Below are positions 27,591 through 39,309 of a stretch of DNA of 64,000 nucleotides, one piece after another. Under the pieces are notes generated by a model that was not told where the DNA came from, ran no database searches, and worked only from the letters and a program-made list of their open reading frames with translations. The first letter of the stretch is position 1, and the number at the start of each line of letters is the position of its first letter. Location: positions 153,743,057-153,807,056 of the forward strand of contig CM043952.1 in the NCBI GenBank assembly GCA_014529385.2. The letters run 5' to 3'. Source of the DNA: Adiantum capillus-veneris (lineage: Eukaryota > Streptophyta > Polypodiopsida > Polypodiales > Pteridaceae). Both the position numbers and the translations under genes were made by a program.

Positions 27591-29460
27591 CCCCCCGTGC
27601 CTTCTTTTTTACTCTTCCCTTTCTTTTGCTATTGGATCAAAAGAGGGATCTCTTGAAATTCCCCTTAATAAACCCCCAAACCACAATTGTATCCACTACA
27701 TATTGGATATTGGCTCCAACTTCACCTACCCATTAGTTGGAGTCTCTCAAATTCCTTTTGATCTCTCACCACTCAAGAGCATGATCCTATCAATTGCAAG
27801 GTTAAGCATGGAATTCAGGTGGACCTTCACAACGCTCAAACATCGAGCTAAGCTAGTGTAGCGAATACATGTGATGTCTTGAGGGGGTTTATTTTGAAGA
27901 ATAAACAAAAGAAAACATGTGCCTACTGGCACCTGGAGACTGATCCTCCTCCCAATGGATGTCGCCTCCCCCCTTAATCAGGCATGAGCTAGTTGTCTTG
28001 GCTCCCCCCCCTTTGCCATGCTACCAACCATTTCCTTTCGCATTAATATAACAACATCATTGCTATTTCCCATTAATACGAGGACTCACAAAAGTAGACC
28101 ACCGACTTGATCGAGGGAGGGGAACATTGAGTGCTTTTTTTTCTCCCATACTGGTTAACCAAATTACAAAAATGCTCCAAAGTTACAAAATGCACCAAAA
28201 CAGATTGACAACAAAAGTTTGAGTGCTTTTTGAAACTATTTGACATCTTGCCATCTTCATATCCTCTACCGTGTTGGAGAATGAGTGTAATTTACGGTTC
28301 TTCCTTTTTTAATTTGGAAGGGGTCTCAAACTCTAGCCAACCTCCAACTGTTAGGAATTTGGAGGGCGCTCATTAAGGGTCGAAAAAATTCCTAGAAATC
28401 TAGAGGTGTTTTGACAATAATACAGGGAGCTTCCATGGAGTGTGTAGGTTTATTTTTAAAGGTAAATTTTTAAAATTTAAAGATGGGATTGCACTAAACG
28501 TTTGTGTTTACAGAGAAGCAACCAAACAACAGGAATTATTATAATTTCATTGTTTTTTGCCTGCCCAACGAGCTAAGGCCATAGTGATGTGTTCCCTTTT
28601 TCCTACTGAAAAAGGAGAGCTTGCTTTTTAAAAAAATGTACATTTTTTTGATTGGTTTGTTGCCAGAGCCACTCATTATACAGATAGAGCTTTTTAAAAG
28701 TGCACAATTTTTTTATTGGTTGGAACAGACAACGTATACTCATTACAAAGACAAAACTTGTTTCAGTGATAGAGAACTTAATAGGTAGTGGGAAAAATGA
28801 TGAAGCACAATACTGGCTTGGGTAAGCTCGAGAGTCGAGAGACATGAGCTGGCACGTACTCATGGTTGTTCACCTCCCAGCTTCCTACACCCTCTGATCT
28901 CGATTGGAGGAATTTGCACTATTGGCTGTTAGCCTTCCCTTTTCTGAGATGTCTTCCTCGTTTGATGTGGGGAGTCCAACAACGTCTTCGAACCTTCAGA
29001 CCCTCACACACCATGCAACTGCATTGTACTGCACGCACTACACTCGTGTAGACAACGAGCTGTGGGTTGCCTTGGTAGGAACATTTGACGAGTGTGTGGC
29101 GATGAGCAAGAGGGAGGAGGACGGTTGGGAGCTGGGAGTAGCAAGGTGGTGAGATGGAGGGAGCAGCTGCCGGATGGAGGTGGATATGTGGGGTTTAAAA
29201 TTACCCCCCTCACGGGACTTAACTGACGAAAAACTTTGCCTCAAGCGGCTCGACGGTCGCCAACTCAACAGCAGTGGGTAACAACAATGGAGATCTGTTT
29301 TTCCTTCTTGTTCAAGTTGATCAATTCCGAGACTTTCAGGATACCATCATGTCAAGTGGCCACTATGGTATATTAATTTTCCTCATCGAATTGGTCAGAA
29401 AACAGGTGCCATTGAGTATGACATTTAGTTTTTTCAATCCTTTTGTTTTTTCCTCCCTTG
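27591..29460. other. No supported gene
   Basis: No long frame, tandem unit or match to other parts of the window was found. A short plus-strand frame at 28904-29152 (ATALYCTHYTRVDNELW) is not recognised and has no support beyond being open. Confidence 0.4.
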
Positions 29461-29471
29461 CTGGCCAGGCC

Positions 29472-29622
29472 TTGAACAGAAAGCGAGATTAAAGCAGCTG
29501 TTATCGGACATGATCTACTTTTTTGAATCAGGGAATAATGATTATAAGGAAGCTAAGGATCAATTTGGTGAATCTCTGGATATCAATGCGACGGTTACAA
29601 CAACTATTGCAGCAACGAAGGT
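29472..29622 (+). other. Exon-like segment of an unidentified gene
   Basis: A pyrimidine-rich run ending CTGGCCAG precedes it and AAG/GTAGCC follows, as at an intron acceptor and donor. Between them the frame is open and reads GLEQKARLKQLLSDMIYF, then FESGNNDYKEAKDQFGESLD and INATVTTTIAATK, an amphipathic helical, soluble-looking segment. I cannot name the family, and no convincing neighbouring exon is assigned. Confidence 0.35.
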
Positions 29623-31191
29623 AGCCTTTTAGGTACTAGAATTGGCAAGGTTGCATCTAAGCTATACATGTGTATTGTGTTTCACAAGAAGCTTAGAAAA
29701 GCACCTTACAGTTTTTTATATAATCGCACATACTGGTAGGTTGTTTATTTTATTAGGCTGAATCTTGGTAGATTCCCATTCCAATGTCTTCTCCCAGCAA
29801 GCGGCACAGGAAGCAAAACCACATGAGTAGTTTTGAACTCAAGTTCTTGGGGTTGTGAAGAGGGTACCTCAGCTAACCATCTCGCCACGCTGAGCTTGGT
29901 GCTTCATTGGCCAATGACCCATTATAAAAAAAAAGGCAATCGCCTTTCCCTTTCTCCTGCATATCCCCCTTCTCTGCGTTTTGATGCGCATTCCCCTCCC
30001 CCTTTTTTTCTCTTACGCCCCCCCTCCCTGCGTGTTGGCCTCCTCTTTTCCCTCTTGCGGCTCACGAATGCAGCACCATCGCCGATTGTATGAGATGAGA
30101 GAGAGGGAATCTGCTTAAATTCTCCTCTCCGTTTCTTTTTCAAAATGTGTAAGACATACTTGAGTTGATTTAATGAGTGTTGGTGTGTTGGGCAGGCAAC
30201 GTATGGACTAGGAGCAAAGACATTTATAATCATGAATGCCACCCTTACAGGCTATTCTCTGGGATCGTTGAGTTATGTGGATGATGATGAGGAGTTGGAT
30301 GAGAACAATTGCAACGTGCTCTATGGAAAAATATTGTCCAAGCACACAACAAGCGACTAATTGAGCTACTGAATGAGCTGCGAGACAAAATGGGTCCTCT
30401 TTGATGCTTACATCATATTCATGGATGGATATCTCAAGTCTTCCAAATATGGTGAATCTTGAAGTGCATCTCCTCATTATTGTTTGTGCTGCATATAATT
30501 AGTACTCGACCATTGATCCTTGAGAAAGCAATACTTGCAGAGTGATGATGTGCTTATTGAAATTGGATTTTGCTGGAATATTGCATCCCTTCAAATCTTG
30601 CTGTGGGGCAGGTAGTACCTACAATTTCAATACAAATGTGATGTGTGGCATGTAGATTGTGTGAGTGCACCATGTCCCAATGTAGTTTGGGTGGTATTGG
30701 ACAGGGCCTTGTGCATTAGGAAGTGAATGGGGTATAGCATGGCCTTTTTATTTGGCAGTTAAAGGGAATGCTTAAAGCTTAAGCCAAGTTTGACCAAGCC
30801 TAAAAGAGAGAGCAAAAGGGCCTATGCTGAGTTTGTTTAAAAATCCATTTTCATATTTTGTATTTGAAAATAGTCTATTTAGTAACCCAAAAGAGAGGTG
30901 GGTAAATGAACTTCCAATGTCCTATTCCCACCCCTCTTCTCTCTCTAACATATAAAAAACACTCTCTCATACTTAAAACTCATTAAAGGAGGCACTTTTG
31001 AGCCCCCCCCACGCCCCGGCCAAAAAAGCAGATTTTCCACATTCTCTCACTGCATTCTCTCTCTAAAACATGAGCCAACTCTCTCTCTTTGTTTTTCCCC
31101 CTTTTCTCTCTTGTCACCTCCCCTCCCAATCATTAAGGAACATTCTTTGCTATCTCTTTCTGGTAGAGTGCAGATCCTCCAAGGTTACAGA

Positions 31192-31198
<7 letters not shown>
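29623..31198. other. No supported gene
   Basis: Mixed unique sequence with pyrimidine-rich patches. A purine/pyrimidine-skewed stretch at 29930-30060 gives arginine/glutamate-rich minus-strand frames that look compositional, not genic. Confidence 0.45.
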
Positions 31199-31267
<69 letters not shown>

Positions 31268-31276
31268 TGTGTGTGT
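31199..31276. repeat. (CT)n then (GT)n microsatellite
   Basis: A perfect (CT)n block switches to (GT)n at about 31251. Confidence 0.98.
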
Positions 31277-31376
31277 CATAAAATATGATATCCAGCTTTA
31301 CCAATTGATTTTCTCATATTAAACTGATCATTTAATGTGGGAGAATAAACGGGAATAAGAGTTAGAATAGAGACAT

Positions 31377-31580
31377 GTGCTTCTAGACCTGTCTCAACAC
31401 GGGACCAAAAGGAGAGATGGTTGCATCTTAATAGGGGTCCAAAAGGATATGGTTTATCAAAGAGCAATGTTCAATAAGTGCTTCTAGACTTACCTCAGCA
31501 AGGGACCAAGAGGAGAGATGGTTACATCTCAATAAGGGTCCAAAAAGAGGTAGTCTATCAAAGAGCAATGTGCATCTAAT
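31377..31580. repeat. Tandem duplication, period about 101 bp
   Basis: GTGCTTCTAGAC at 31377 recurs at 31478, followed in both by GGGACCAAxAGGAGAGATGG and ATCAAAGAGCAATGT. Confidence 0.85.
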
Positions 31581-31752
31581 GGAGCTTAAAAGACCTTACG
31601 GTTAGCTTAATTAAAGACCTCCAATGGTTAGTGTTAAAAGTCCTTTTACCTTAGGCAAGCTAGGGCTGATCTTGAAGTGGGAACCCGACCTAAGCTTGAG
31701 GTGCTTGTCATGCTTGATGACTAAGGTACTTGAGGTGCTTGTCATACTTAAT

Positions 31753-31980
31753 GGGGGGTAAGATGCTTGAGTCAAAAAGAGACCCTACAAACTTAATGAG
31801 AAAGGTGCTTGAGAAGCTTCCCATACATGGGGGGTAAGGTGTTTGAGTCAAAAAGAGACCCTACAAACTTAATGAGGAAGGTGCTTGAGAAACTTTCCAT
31901 ACATGGGGGGTAAGGTGCTTGAGTCAAAAAGAGACCCTACAAACTTAATGAGGAGGTTCTTGAGAAGCTTCCTATGCATG
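31753..31980. repeat. 76-bp tandem repeat, three units
   Basis: GGGGGGTAAG starts units at 31753, 31829 and 31905. Each contains GAGTCAAAAAGAGACCCTAC and a version of GGTGCTTGAGAAGCTTCC. Units are nearly identical, so the expansion is recent. Confidence 0.93.
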
Positions 31981-32914
31981 AAAGTCCCAAAGTTACGGAA
32001 ATCTTTGACTTAACTTTCCACTCACCCAAAGGGAACCCCTTTTTCAAAGGGCACATGGGACACATGTCAGACTCTCTTATGCTTAACCACATGGTGTGCT
32101 TGAATGCTATTGGTTGGGCTAAAGAGGGGCCCAATGAGCTTCTAGCTCCATCCAACAAATACCTATATATTTTCAAGCTCTCTCTAAGGGGTAAGGAGGA
32201 CACTTGTCCAAAGACTACCCATGTACTTGAATGCATGTTGCATGTGATTGGCTAGGGGGGAGAGGGGTCCAATGAACTTGAAACATGTGTAAAAGCTACA
32301 ACTCGCCCCAAGCAAGCAAGGGGGGTGCTGGGGGGATATATACCACACACACACTCATTTGGTGGATGCATTCTCACTTGGTGAAAGTTGAGGAACTCCA
32401 CCTTCTTCTCCAAGCTTGTGAGAAGATGAGAGCCTACACCAGCACTCTTGGCTATGGAATGCAAATCCAACCAAGAGCCATGCTTCAATGCTTAAGCTTA
32501 CCATCTTCTCCATCTTCATTACTATGCTATTATGTATGCTAGCAAGAAGAGTGATGATAAGTGAGGAACTATTTCTTTCTCCTATGGAATGTTTCTTCTT
32601 CCTCTTCCCTACCCTCATTCCCCGCTAGCTCTCTCCACCTTCGAAGGTGTTTGAGGCCTTGGAACTGAGGCTTGGGATAGTTAATGATTTCTACAAATTT
32701 TATGTTATGTTTGTGATGCATGAAGCTTTCCATCTTCATTGCATCACCTAGGTCACAAGGAACACAAAGATTGTATTGTACCAAGTCTCTCTTGATGGGA
32801 GAAACTATAATACAAATGCCTATTGGAGGGGGGACCGTGGAGGGGGGACCGGCTCCGTATGAATCCGGTCCTCAACTATTGTCATGTTCTCTAAACTCTC
32901 TCTCTTGCAAAAGT
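31981..32914. other. No supported gene; left flank of the CACTA element
   Basis: Unique-looking sequence with short open frames on both strands and no recognised domain. It ends at ATT (32915-32917), the CACTA target duplication. Confidence 0.5.
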
Positions 32915-32917
32915 ATT

Positions 32918-33105
32918 CACTACAACAAAAAAGGGGGTTATTACGTATAGCGACGCTTAACGTCGCTATACGCGTCCCTGTGAAACTGTCGCAAAGAGCG
33001 TCGATATACGCGTGGAAAGGCTTTATTAGCGACGCGGATAGCGAGGCGTATATCAAAGCTGGTATAGACGAGTATAGCGACGCGTATATCAACGACCATA
33101 ATAGT
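32918..33105. repeat. CACTA left terminus and subterminal repeats
   Basis: The terminal CACTACAAC is followed by repeated words TATAGCGACGC, CGTCGCTATACGCGT, CGTCGATATACGCGTGG and GACGCGTATATCAACG in both orientations. Such arrays bind the element's own transposition proteins in En/Spm; the binding here is inferred. Confidence 0.85.
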
Positions 33106-33349
33106 TAAAAAAAATCTTGGGCAGAGGGCACGTAGCCTGGCCTGTGCCCAATGAAAAGATGGACACAGGCACCACAGCCAGACTTCCTGCCCTCTATCCA
33201 AGAAAGCGAGCAGCACCAAAATCAACCGTGCTCCCGCAGAAATTTCGACAGAGTTCCCTTCGTTTTTACATGAACTTTTCAAAAAAAAAAATCATGTATA
33301 CGCCTCCTACATGCTATCCATGTAGGATCTCACATGAGATTTAAGGCCA

Positions 33350-33620
33350 ATGACCATAACGAACCATAACCTTAAAAGCATAACCATAACTTAAAACCAT
33401 AACCGACCAATATAACCACTTTGATCATAACCAGAAACAAAATTAACAATAACCATAAGCATAACCAGAAAGTTAAACATAACCATAAACAAAACCTGAA
33501 CCATAACTATGTCTATACAAGAATAGGAGAAATAACCATGTCTATACAATGACAATGACAATAACCATAACCATAAGGAAAACAATAACTGTCTGAACAA
33601 TAATCATAACCATATATATA
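33350..33620. repeat. CCATAA-rich degenerate simple repeat
   Basis: Loose repetition of CATAACCATAAC-like words. It lies between the left terminus and the transposase gene of the CACTA element. The rest of 33105-34080 shows no gene. Confidence 0.85.
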
Positions 33621-34079
33621 TGTCTATACAAAAGGAGACATAGAAGCGTGTCTGTGTCTCACAAAGCATATATATGAAATCCGGGCCACTGATGACTAGG
33701 CGCCACAACCTGCACATAGGACAACCCACAAAATTAGTATTCACATATACTTACTTAATTAAATCAACTCACACATATTAACGTCTCACCTCAAGCGATC
33801 AACGAGACTGTAAGGCCGCCCAGTCTACAGGCTCTCTTGAAGCATCAAGATCATTCAATACTTCATAGATACCTCTGCAATATCCATCTTACTCCTCCTG
33901 ACGTGCCGGGGCTCGATGCATCGCAAGATTCTGCGTTTATACAAAAATCAGAGTAATAAGAATACATGATTCATCGCGTTTTAAAAAACGCCATAGTTAA
34001 GATTGGATTAGAAACTCACAAACTCATAGCGAAAGGTGTCGAAGCCTCCGCTGCCAAGATGAGATGTCTCCCAGGTCAT

Positions 34080-36491
34080 CTATCGTATCTGCACAGCCTC
34101 ACGATACTGTCTGAACCGTGTGGCCGCTGTCCGCTCATCCTCCCTGATCTGAAGCCACGTCTCATGTGGGATGCCCGAACGCTTCGGCGATCCGATCCTG
34201 AAAGCCTTTCGAGCTGCATCTCGTCGATGTTTCACGGTGTCCCGTGCAACACCCTTGATCCAGCTCCTCGGAACAACGTCAGAACCCGGAGCAGGTTGGT
34301 ACTCTCTCAGGATGGTCTCCACTATGTAAGTGACTTTGTCCTTTTCCTGCTGATCCCAAGACGTCAGAATGCTGGTCGAAAACTGTAGCTCCGCGAGCTG
34401 GCAAATCCGCTGTTTCATCTCAGTCCCGACTCTATCCATGTCAACAGAACCATCTAGCCGTACAGTATAGAGCTTGGAGGCACTAGGATCGTGTGCCCCC
34501 CAAGGTGTCCGAGGTGTGCCAAGAGGTGTGTCGAGAGGTGTGCTTGGGTAGGACGGGGGTCGTGAGCAAGGAGGGGTCGAAGCATCTGTGGACCCTCCTC
34601 CACAGAAACCACCACCTCCACCTGACAATCGCCGAGATCGGCGAGTGCGTCTGTGTTGCGAAGATGAGGACGTACCCGCCTCTGCCCCACCCCTAGGTGT
34701 CGAAGCGGCTATGATGGGAGAAGCAGGCGTCGTACCCATAGGCGTCCCCCCCTAGGCGTCGGACCCTCGGGTGTGAAGCCCAGAGGCGTAGCACCCGTGC
34801 CTCTCGCTACCCAGTACTGCAACGTATGGAGAATGGACAAACGTTTCATTCCTGGAACAGGTTGCCCCTCATGTTGCTCCCATTGGCGACGCCACTCTTG
34901 TACATGCATAGGACGACATTCGATGCGACCAAGCTGACCTTCGCGCAAGTGATGGCCATCTTGAAGATAACGGTGGTGGCCTTGATAAATTGTCTTTCGA
35001 AGAGAGGCAGAATAGCGCACATCCAAGGACTGCCCGCAAATTGGACATGCATTGTATCCCGAAGTTGTTAGCCCTGCATATATTAAAGCATGAATCAGAC
35101 CAAGGCAAAGTGCTTGCGAATAGCGAGAATTTTGTAAATCAAGAACCATTACCAGAAGCTTCTCCGTATCCTGGCCAATCATGCATAGTCCACATAAGAA
35201 GTCCATGGATCCTTGCATGCTGTTGTCCTAGTGGTTCAACCGCATCTGCTATGTCGATCCCATGCCATAACTCCTGGAGCTCGTCAACTAGTGGAGCTAG
35301 ATAAACATCCATGTTTTTTGCCTTGAACTTACCAGGTACAATCAAGCTTAATATCAAATGATGCTTCTTGATGGCAAGCCACGGCGGGAGGTTGTAATTG
35401 ATAAGGCACACAGGCCAAGTGCTCCATCACGAGCTTCTCAAGTCAAATGGATTGACTCCATCCATTGCCATGCCCAAACGCAAATTGCGTGGTTCACTCT
35501 TAAAATGTGGCCACCTAGGTATCTTCAATGTGCCTCCAGGCCTTTGAATCAGCAGGCACCCTAAATGTTGCGTCAGTGGATCTATTCGTAGAATGCCACC
35601 GCATCAACTTTGCAATGGAACCACAACGAAACATGCTTTTTATCCTAGGAATAATAGGGAAATGCCGCAACACTTTAGCTGGCACTGTCTCGCCAACTGC
35701 ATCTTGTTTGTAGCGCATTGCTCCGCACTTAGGACACGACAGACAATCTACGAAGTCATTGCGAAAAAGACTGCAATCATTTGGACATGCATGAATCTTG
35801 TTGTAGTCCAAGCCAACTGAAGTCAATAGTTGCTTTGCGTCTGGCCTGGAGGGGGGCATTTCGTTGCCAGCTGGGAGAAGTTGCTCCCGCAACAACCTGT
35901 TTAAGCCACATTAAATTAAAAATCTCTCCAAGCAGGTCACCGTTGCAATCGAAAAATGCCTTTTATAAATTATGTACCTAAACAAAGCAGTGACGCTTGC
36001 ATCTGACCACTCGTACACTGACTGAAGATTCAAAAACGCCAGACAAGTACGAAGCGTCGATATTTTGGCGCCTTCATAAATTGGTTGACGTGCCAACTTC
36101 CTCAACATGTCTTCAGGAGATAGGCTCACGGCTTCTGGTGCTGCTTCGTTAGCGTTCTCCTCGCTTGTCTGGAAGAAGGCATCCAGCATCTCCTCCATGC
36201 CGTCGTCTTCTGTTTTTGTAAGTCCTTTTCTGCTTCCATCCTTGGCTCTATATTGGTCGGACCTTCACGCATAATCCTTTTTCTCTCTCTCTCAGATGTA
36301 GGTGCTATGTCGCAAAAATCAATGTCCGTTCCGTAAGAGTCGTATCGTAGATTATGTATGGTTTCTTTAGCAAACTCTCCATACTTGTGCACATGCTCAT
36401 TACATATCCTACGCTTGCGCAGGATTTGATACTTGCAGAGCGTGCACGAGCATGCAATCTTTTCCTCCATGTTAGTTGATGACGTTGCCAT
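34080..36491 (-). pseudogene. TNP2-like CACTA transposase, degenerate
   Basis: Reading leftwards: a zinc-ribbon-like start (36491-36126, CSCTLCKYQILRKRRIC), then the TNP2 core with HACPNDCSLFR, CPKCGAMRYKQD, KVLRHFPIIPRIKSMF and MRWHSTN (35895-35515), and YNLPPWLAIKKHHLILSLIV, MDVYLAPLVDELQELW (35411-35139). A CPICG segment with HHRYL (about 35060-34960) is TNP2's cysteine region. After that the remaining TNP2 core is missing, and a proline/serine-rich frame (34739-34080) ends in a basic helical part that may be a Ptta/Transposase_24-type tail. Segments sit in different frames; some gaps could be introns, but stops indicate decay. Confidence 0.85.
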
Positions 36492-36570
36492 CTACAATGA
36501 TTATGAATGTTGTTTTAATATATATACTTCTCACAATGTAAACTACCTCGTATTCTCTAGTCTTGCCCAA

Positions 36571-36604
36571 TCTCCGTACACCTCGGTCCAGAGGTGTACG
36601 GAGA
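36571..36604. promoter_or_regulatory. Perfect 14-bp hairpin upstream of the transposase gene
   Basis: TCTCCGTACACCTC (36571-36584) and its exact reverse complement (36591-36604) flank GGTCCA. It lies about 80 bases upstream of the transposase start, between that gene and the 173-bp array. The role is unknown. Confidence 0.8.
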
Positions 36605-36747
36605 TCACGACCACGGGTCAAAACCTCGTCTTTATTGGTCAAATCCTATATGGGTAGACACATACGTGCACTCCCAGGTGTACATGGCAATGCATGTAGC
36701 GGGCAAAACCCCTTTGCCTCTTTTAGTTCCATAGTTTCTTCAATATC

Positions 36748-38295
36748 CTACGGCTACCTACGGCTTGTGTAGTTGACGTTAATTCAAACCCATTGACCTA
36801 CGGCTTGCCATACACACTCTTGACATTTCTTTAAGACTACTTAATGAACTACGGATGGTTTCGGTATGGATAGAAGCCATTTCCGAAGTCTATTTGCGTT
36901 TTTCCGTAGAAAAACCCAACCGGATTTGACATACGGCTTGTGTATTTGGAGTTTCTTCTATCCGTTTGACCTACGGCTTGCCATACGCACTCTTGACATT
37001 GCCTGAAGACTACCTAATCGTCTACGGATGGTTTCAGTAGGCATAGAAGCCATTTTCGAAGTCCGTTTGCGTTTTTCCGTAGAAAAACGCAACCGGATTT
37101 GACCTACGGCTTGTGTATTTGGCGTTTCTTCTATCCGTTTGACCTACGGCTTTCCATACACGCTCTTGACATTGCCTAAAGACTACCTAATCATCTACGG
37201 ATGGTTTCAGAAGGCATAGAAGCCATTTCCGAAGTCTGTTTGCGTTTTTTCGTAGAGAAACACAACCGGATTTGACCTACGGCTTGTGTATTTGGCGTTT
37301 CTTCTATCCGTTTGACCTACGGCTTGCCATACGCGCTCTTGACATTGCCTAAAGACTACCTAATCATCTACGGATGGTTTCAGTAGGCATAGAAGCCATT
37401 TCCGAAGTCCGTTTGCGTTTTTTCGTAGAAAAACGCAACCGGATTTGACCTACGGCTTGTGTAGTTGATGTTAATTCAAACCCATTGACCTACAGTTTGC
37501 CATACATGCTCTTGACATTGCTTTAAGACTACTTAATGAACTATGGATGGTTTCGGTATGGATAGAAGCCATTTCCGAAGTTCGTTTGCATTTTTCCGTA
37601 GAAAAACGCAACCAGATTTGACCTACGGCTTGTGTATTTGGCGTTTCTTCTATCCGTTTGACCTACGGCTTGCCATACGCGCTCTTGACATTGCCTAAAG
37701 ACTACCTAATCGTCTACGGATGGTTTCAGAAAGCATAGAAGCCATTTCCGAAGTCCGTTTGCGTTTTTCCGCAGAAAAACGCAACCGGATTTGACCTACG
37801 GCTTGTGTATTTGGCATTTCTTCTATCCGTTTGACCTACGGCTTGCCATACGCGCTCTTGACATTGCCTAAAGACTACCTAATCATCTACGGATGGTTTC
37901 AATAGGCATAGAAGCGTTTCTTCTATCCGTTTGACCTGCGGGTTGCCATACGCGCTCTTGACATTGCCTAAAGACTACCTAATCGTCTACAGATGGTTTC
38001 AGAAGGCATAGAAGCCATTTTCGAACTCCGTTTGCGTTTTTCCGTAGAAAAACACAACCGGATTTGACCTACGGCTTGTGTATTTGGCGTTTCTTCTATC
38101 CGTTTGACCTACGGCTTGCCATACGCGCTCTTGACATTGCCTAAAGACTACCTAATCATCTACGGATGGTTTCAGTAGGCATGGAAGCCATTTTCGAAGT
38201 CCGTTTGCGTTTTTCCGTAGAAAAACACAACCGGATTTGACCTACGGCTTGTGTATTTTGCGTTTCTTTTATCCGTTTGACCTACGGCTTGCCAT
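36748..38295. repeat. 173-bp tandem array, left part (about nine units)
   Basis: The anchor CCTACGGCTTGTGTA recurs at about 36755, 36928, 37101, 37274, 37447, 37620, 37793, 38066 and 38239, a spacing of 173 except for one 273-bp step (one full plus one partial unit). Each unit has two ACCTACGGCTTG words and a short hairpin formed by GCGTTTTTCCGTAG and AAAAACGC. Units come in two subtypes. The array lies on the 5' side of the transposase gene inside the CACTA element. Confidence 0.95.
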
Positions 38296-38300
38296 TTTAT

Positions 38301-38902
38301 GCGGAAGCTAAATAGCGAGAACTCAACCAACAACAGAATTTGTCAGACGAGGACGGAGCTTGACCCGCAGGCGTATGAAAACAACTAGGTGGGTGTCAAA
38401 TCACCTACTCGACCTTCTAATGACAATCACTACTAAGGAAATCAAATCTAAGTTCTAAAATACGCAAGTGACTGAAATCCGTACTACGAACGAATGCTAT
38501 ATGAAACAGGATCTAGAATCATTGAATCGATCTCAAACTCAAGGGGAATTCTATACACTAGGTAAGAAAAACACCCTAAAGACTTGAACTGCAAAATCAA
38601 CCTATAACCACTCCGTGCGATAAACGCGTATGAAGACAGGCTGAAATATACAGGTGACCGAAACTTGACCCGGATGGTACTAATGTGTAGCTCTACTCGT
38701 TGTGGTTCTATAGATATGCTGCACACTCAATTCCGACACACGAGTTGGAAGAAAACTCACACCGAAGCTCGTAGAAACTTACCACACATAGAAGCCGATA
38801 GCGCGCACTCATGGTATCTGTGCGTAGCTCTCGTCGTTGCTAACACAATGGCGGTGTCGCTTCTCCAATGGCGGCTCCGTAGCTCGCGTAGCAAGTAGAT
38901 AA

Positions 38903-38973
<71 letters not shown>

Positions 38974-39258
38974 ACACAGTCACGGCGCTCAAAAACTCAC
39001 TTTGATTAATAATCTGAATCCCTAGGTTACAAAAACTTTGGCTTATATACCTCAGCCTTGGAGGTGAGAACATCTCTAACTAATTACATCAGCAAGTGAA
39101 ATTACTTCGGGATTACAAGCTGGAAACTCAATTGAGTCCCGTTACTTAATGAATGGCTCAAATCAAAATTAATGTCGGAAAGACATTTATTACAATCAAT
39201 GGTTACAAAATGATGAGTGTGAGCAAAAATGTGGTTGTGATCCTCTGCTGGCTCAACA
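38301..39258 (-). repeat. 3' LTR of retrotransposon B (left copy)
   Basis: It matches 54980-55951 and ends GCTCAACA at 39258. The outer 22 bases present in the other LTR are missing and replaced by TTTAT at the join with the array. It contains a (CT)n tract at 38904-38971. Confidence 0.95.
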
Positions 39259-39275
39259 CTCCCCCCCCCTCCGCG
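39259..39275 (-). other. Polypurine tract of retrotransposon B
   Basis: On the minus strand GGAGGGGGGGGGAG immediately precedes the LTR start TGTTGAGCC, the position for priming second-strand synthesis. Confidence 0.9.
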
Positions 39276-39309
39276 TTCATGTCGTCCCTGACATGACTTT
39301 TATGCTTGG

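Noticed and set aside
28603-29268. Small ORFs on both strands around 28.6-29.3 kb
   Set aside because: No domain, no promoter evidence and overlapping frames of similar length; nothing favours any one.
34493-35304. Plus-strand frames opposite the CACTA transposase
   Set aside because: They mirror the minus-strand TNP2-like gene and show no domain.
36748-38295. CRISPR-like array
   Set aside because: The repeat is a head-to-tail 173-bp tandem satellite without unique spacers, in a eukaryotic transposon.
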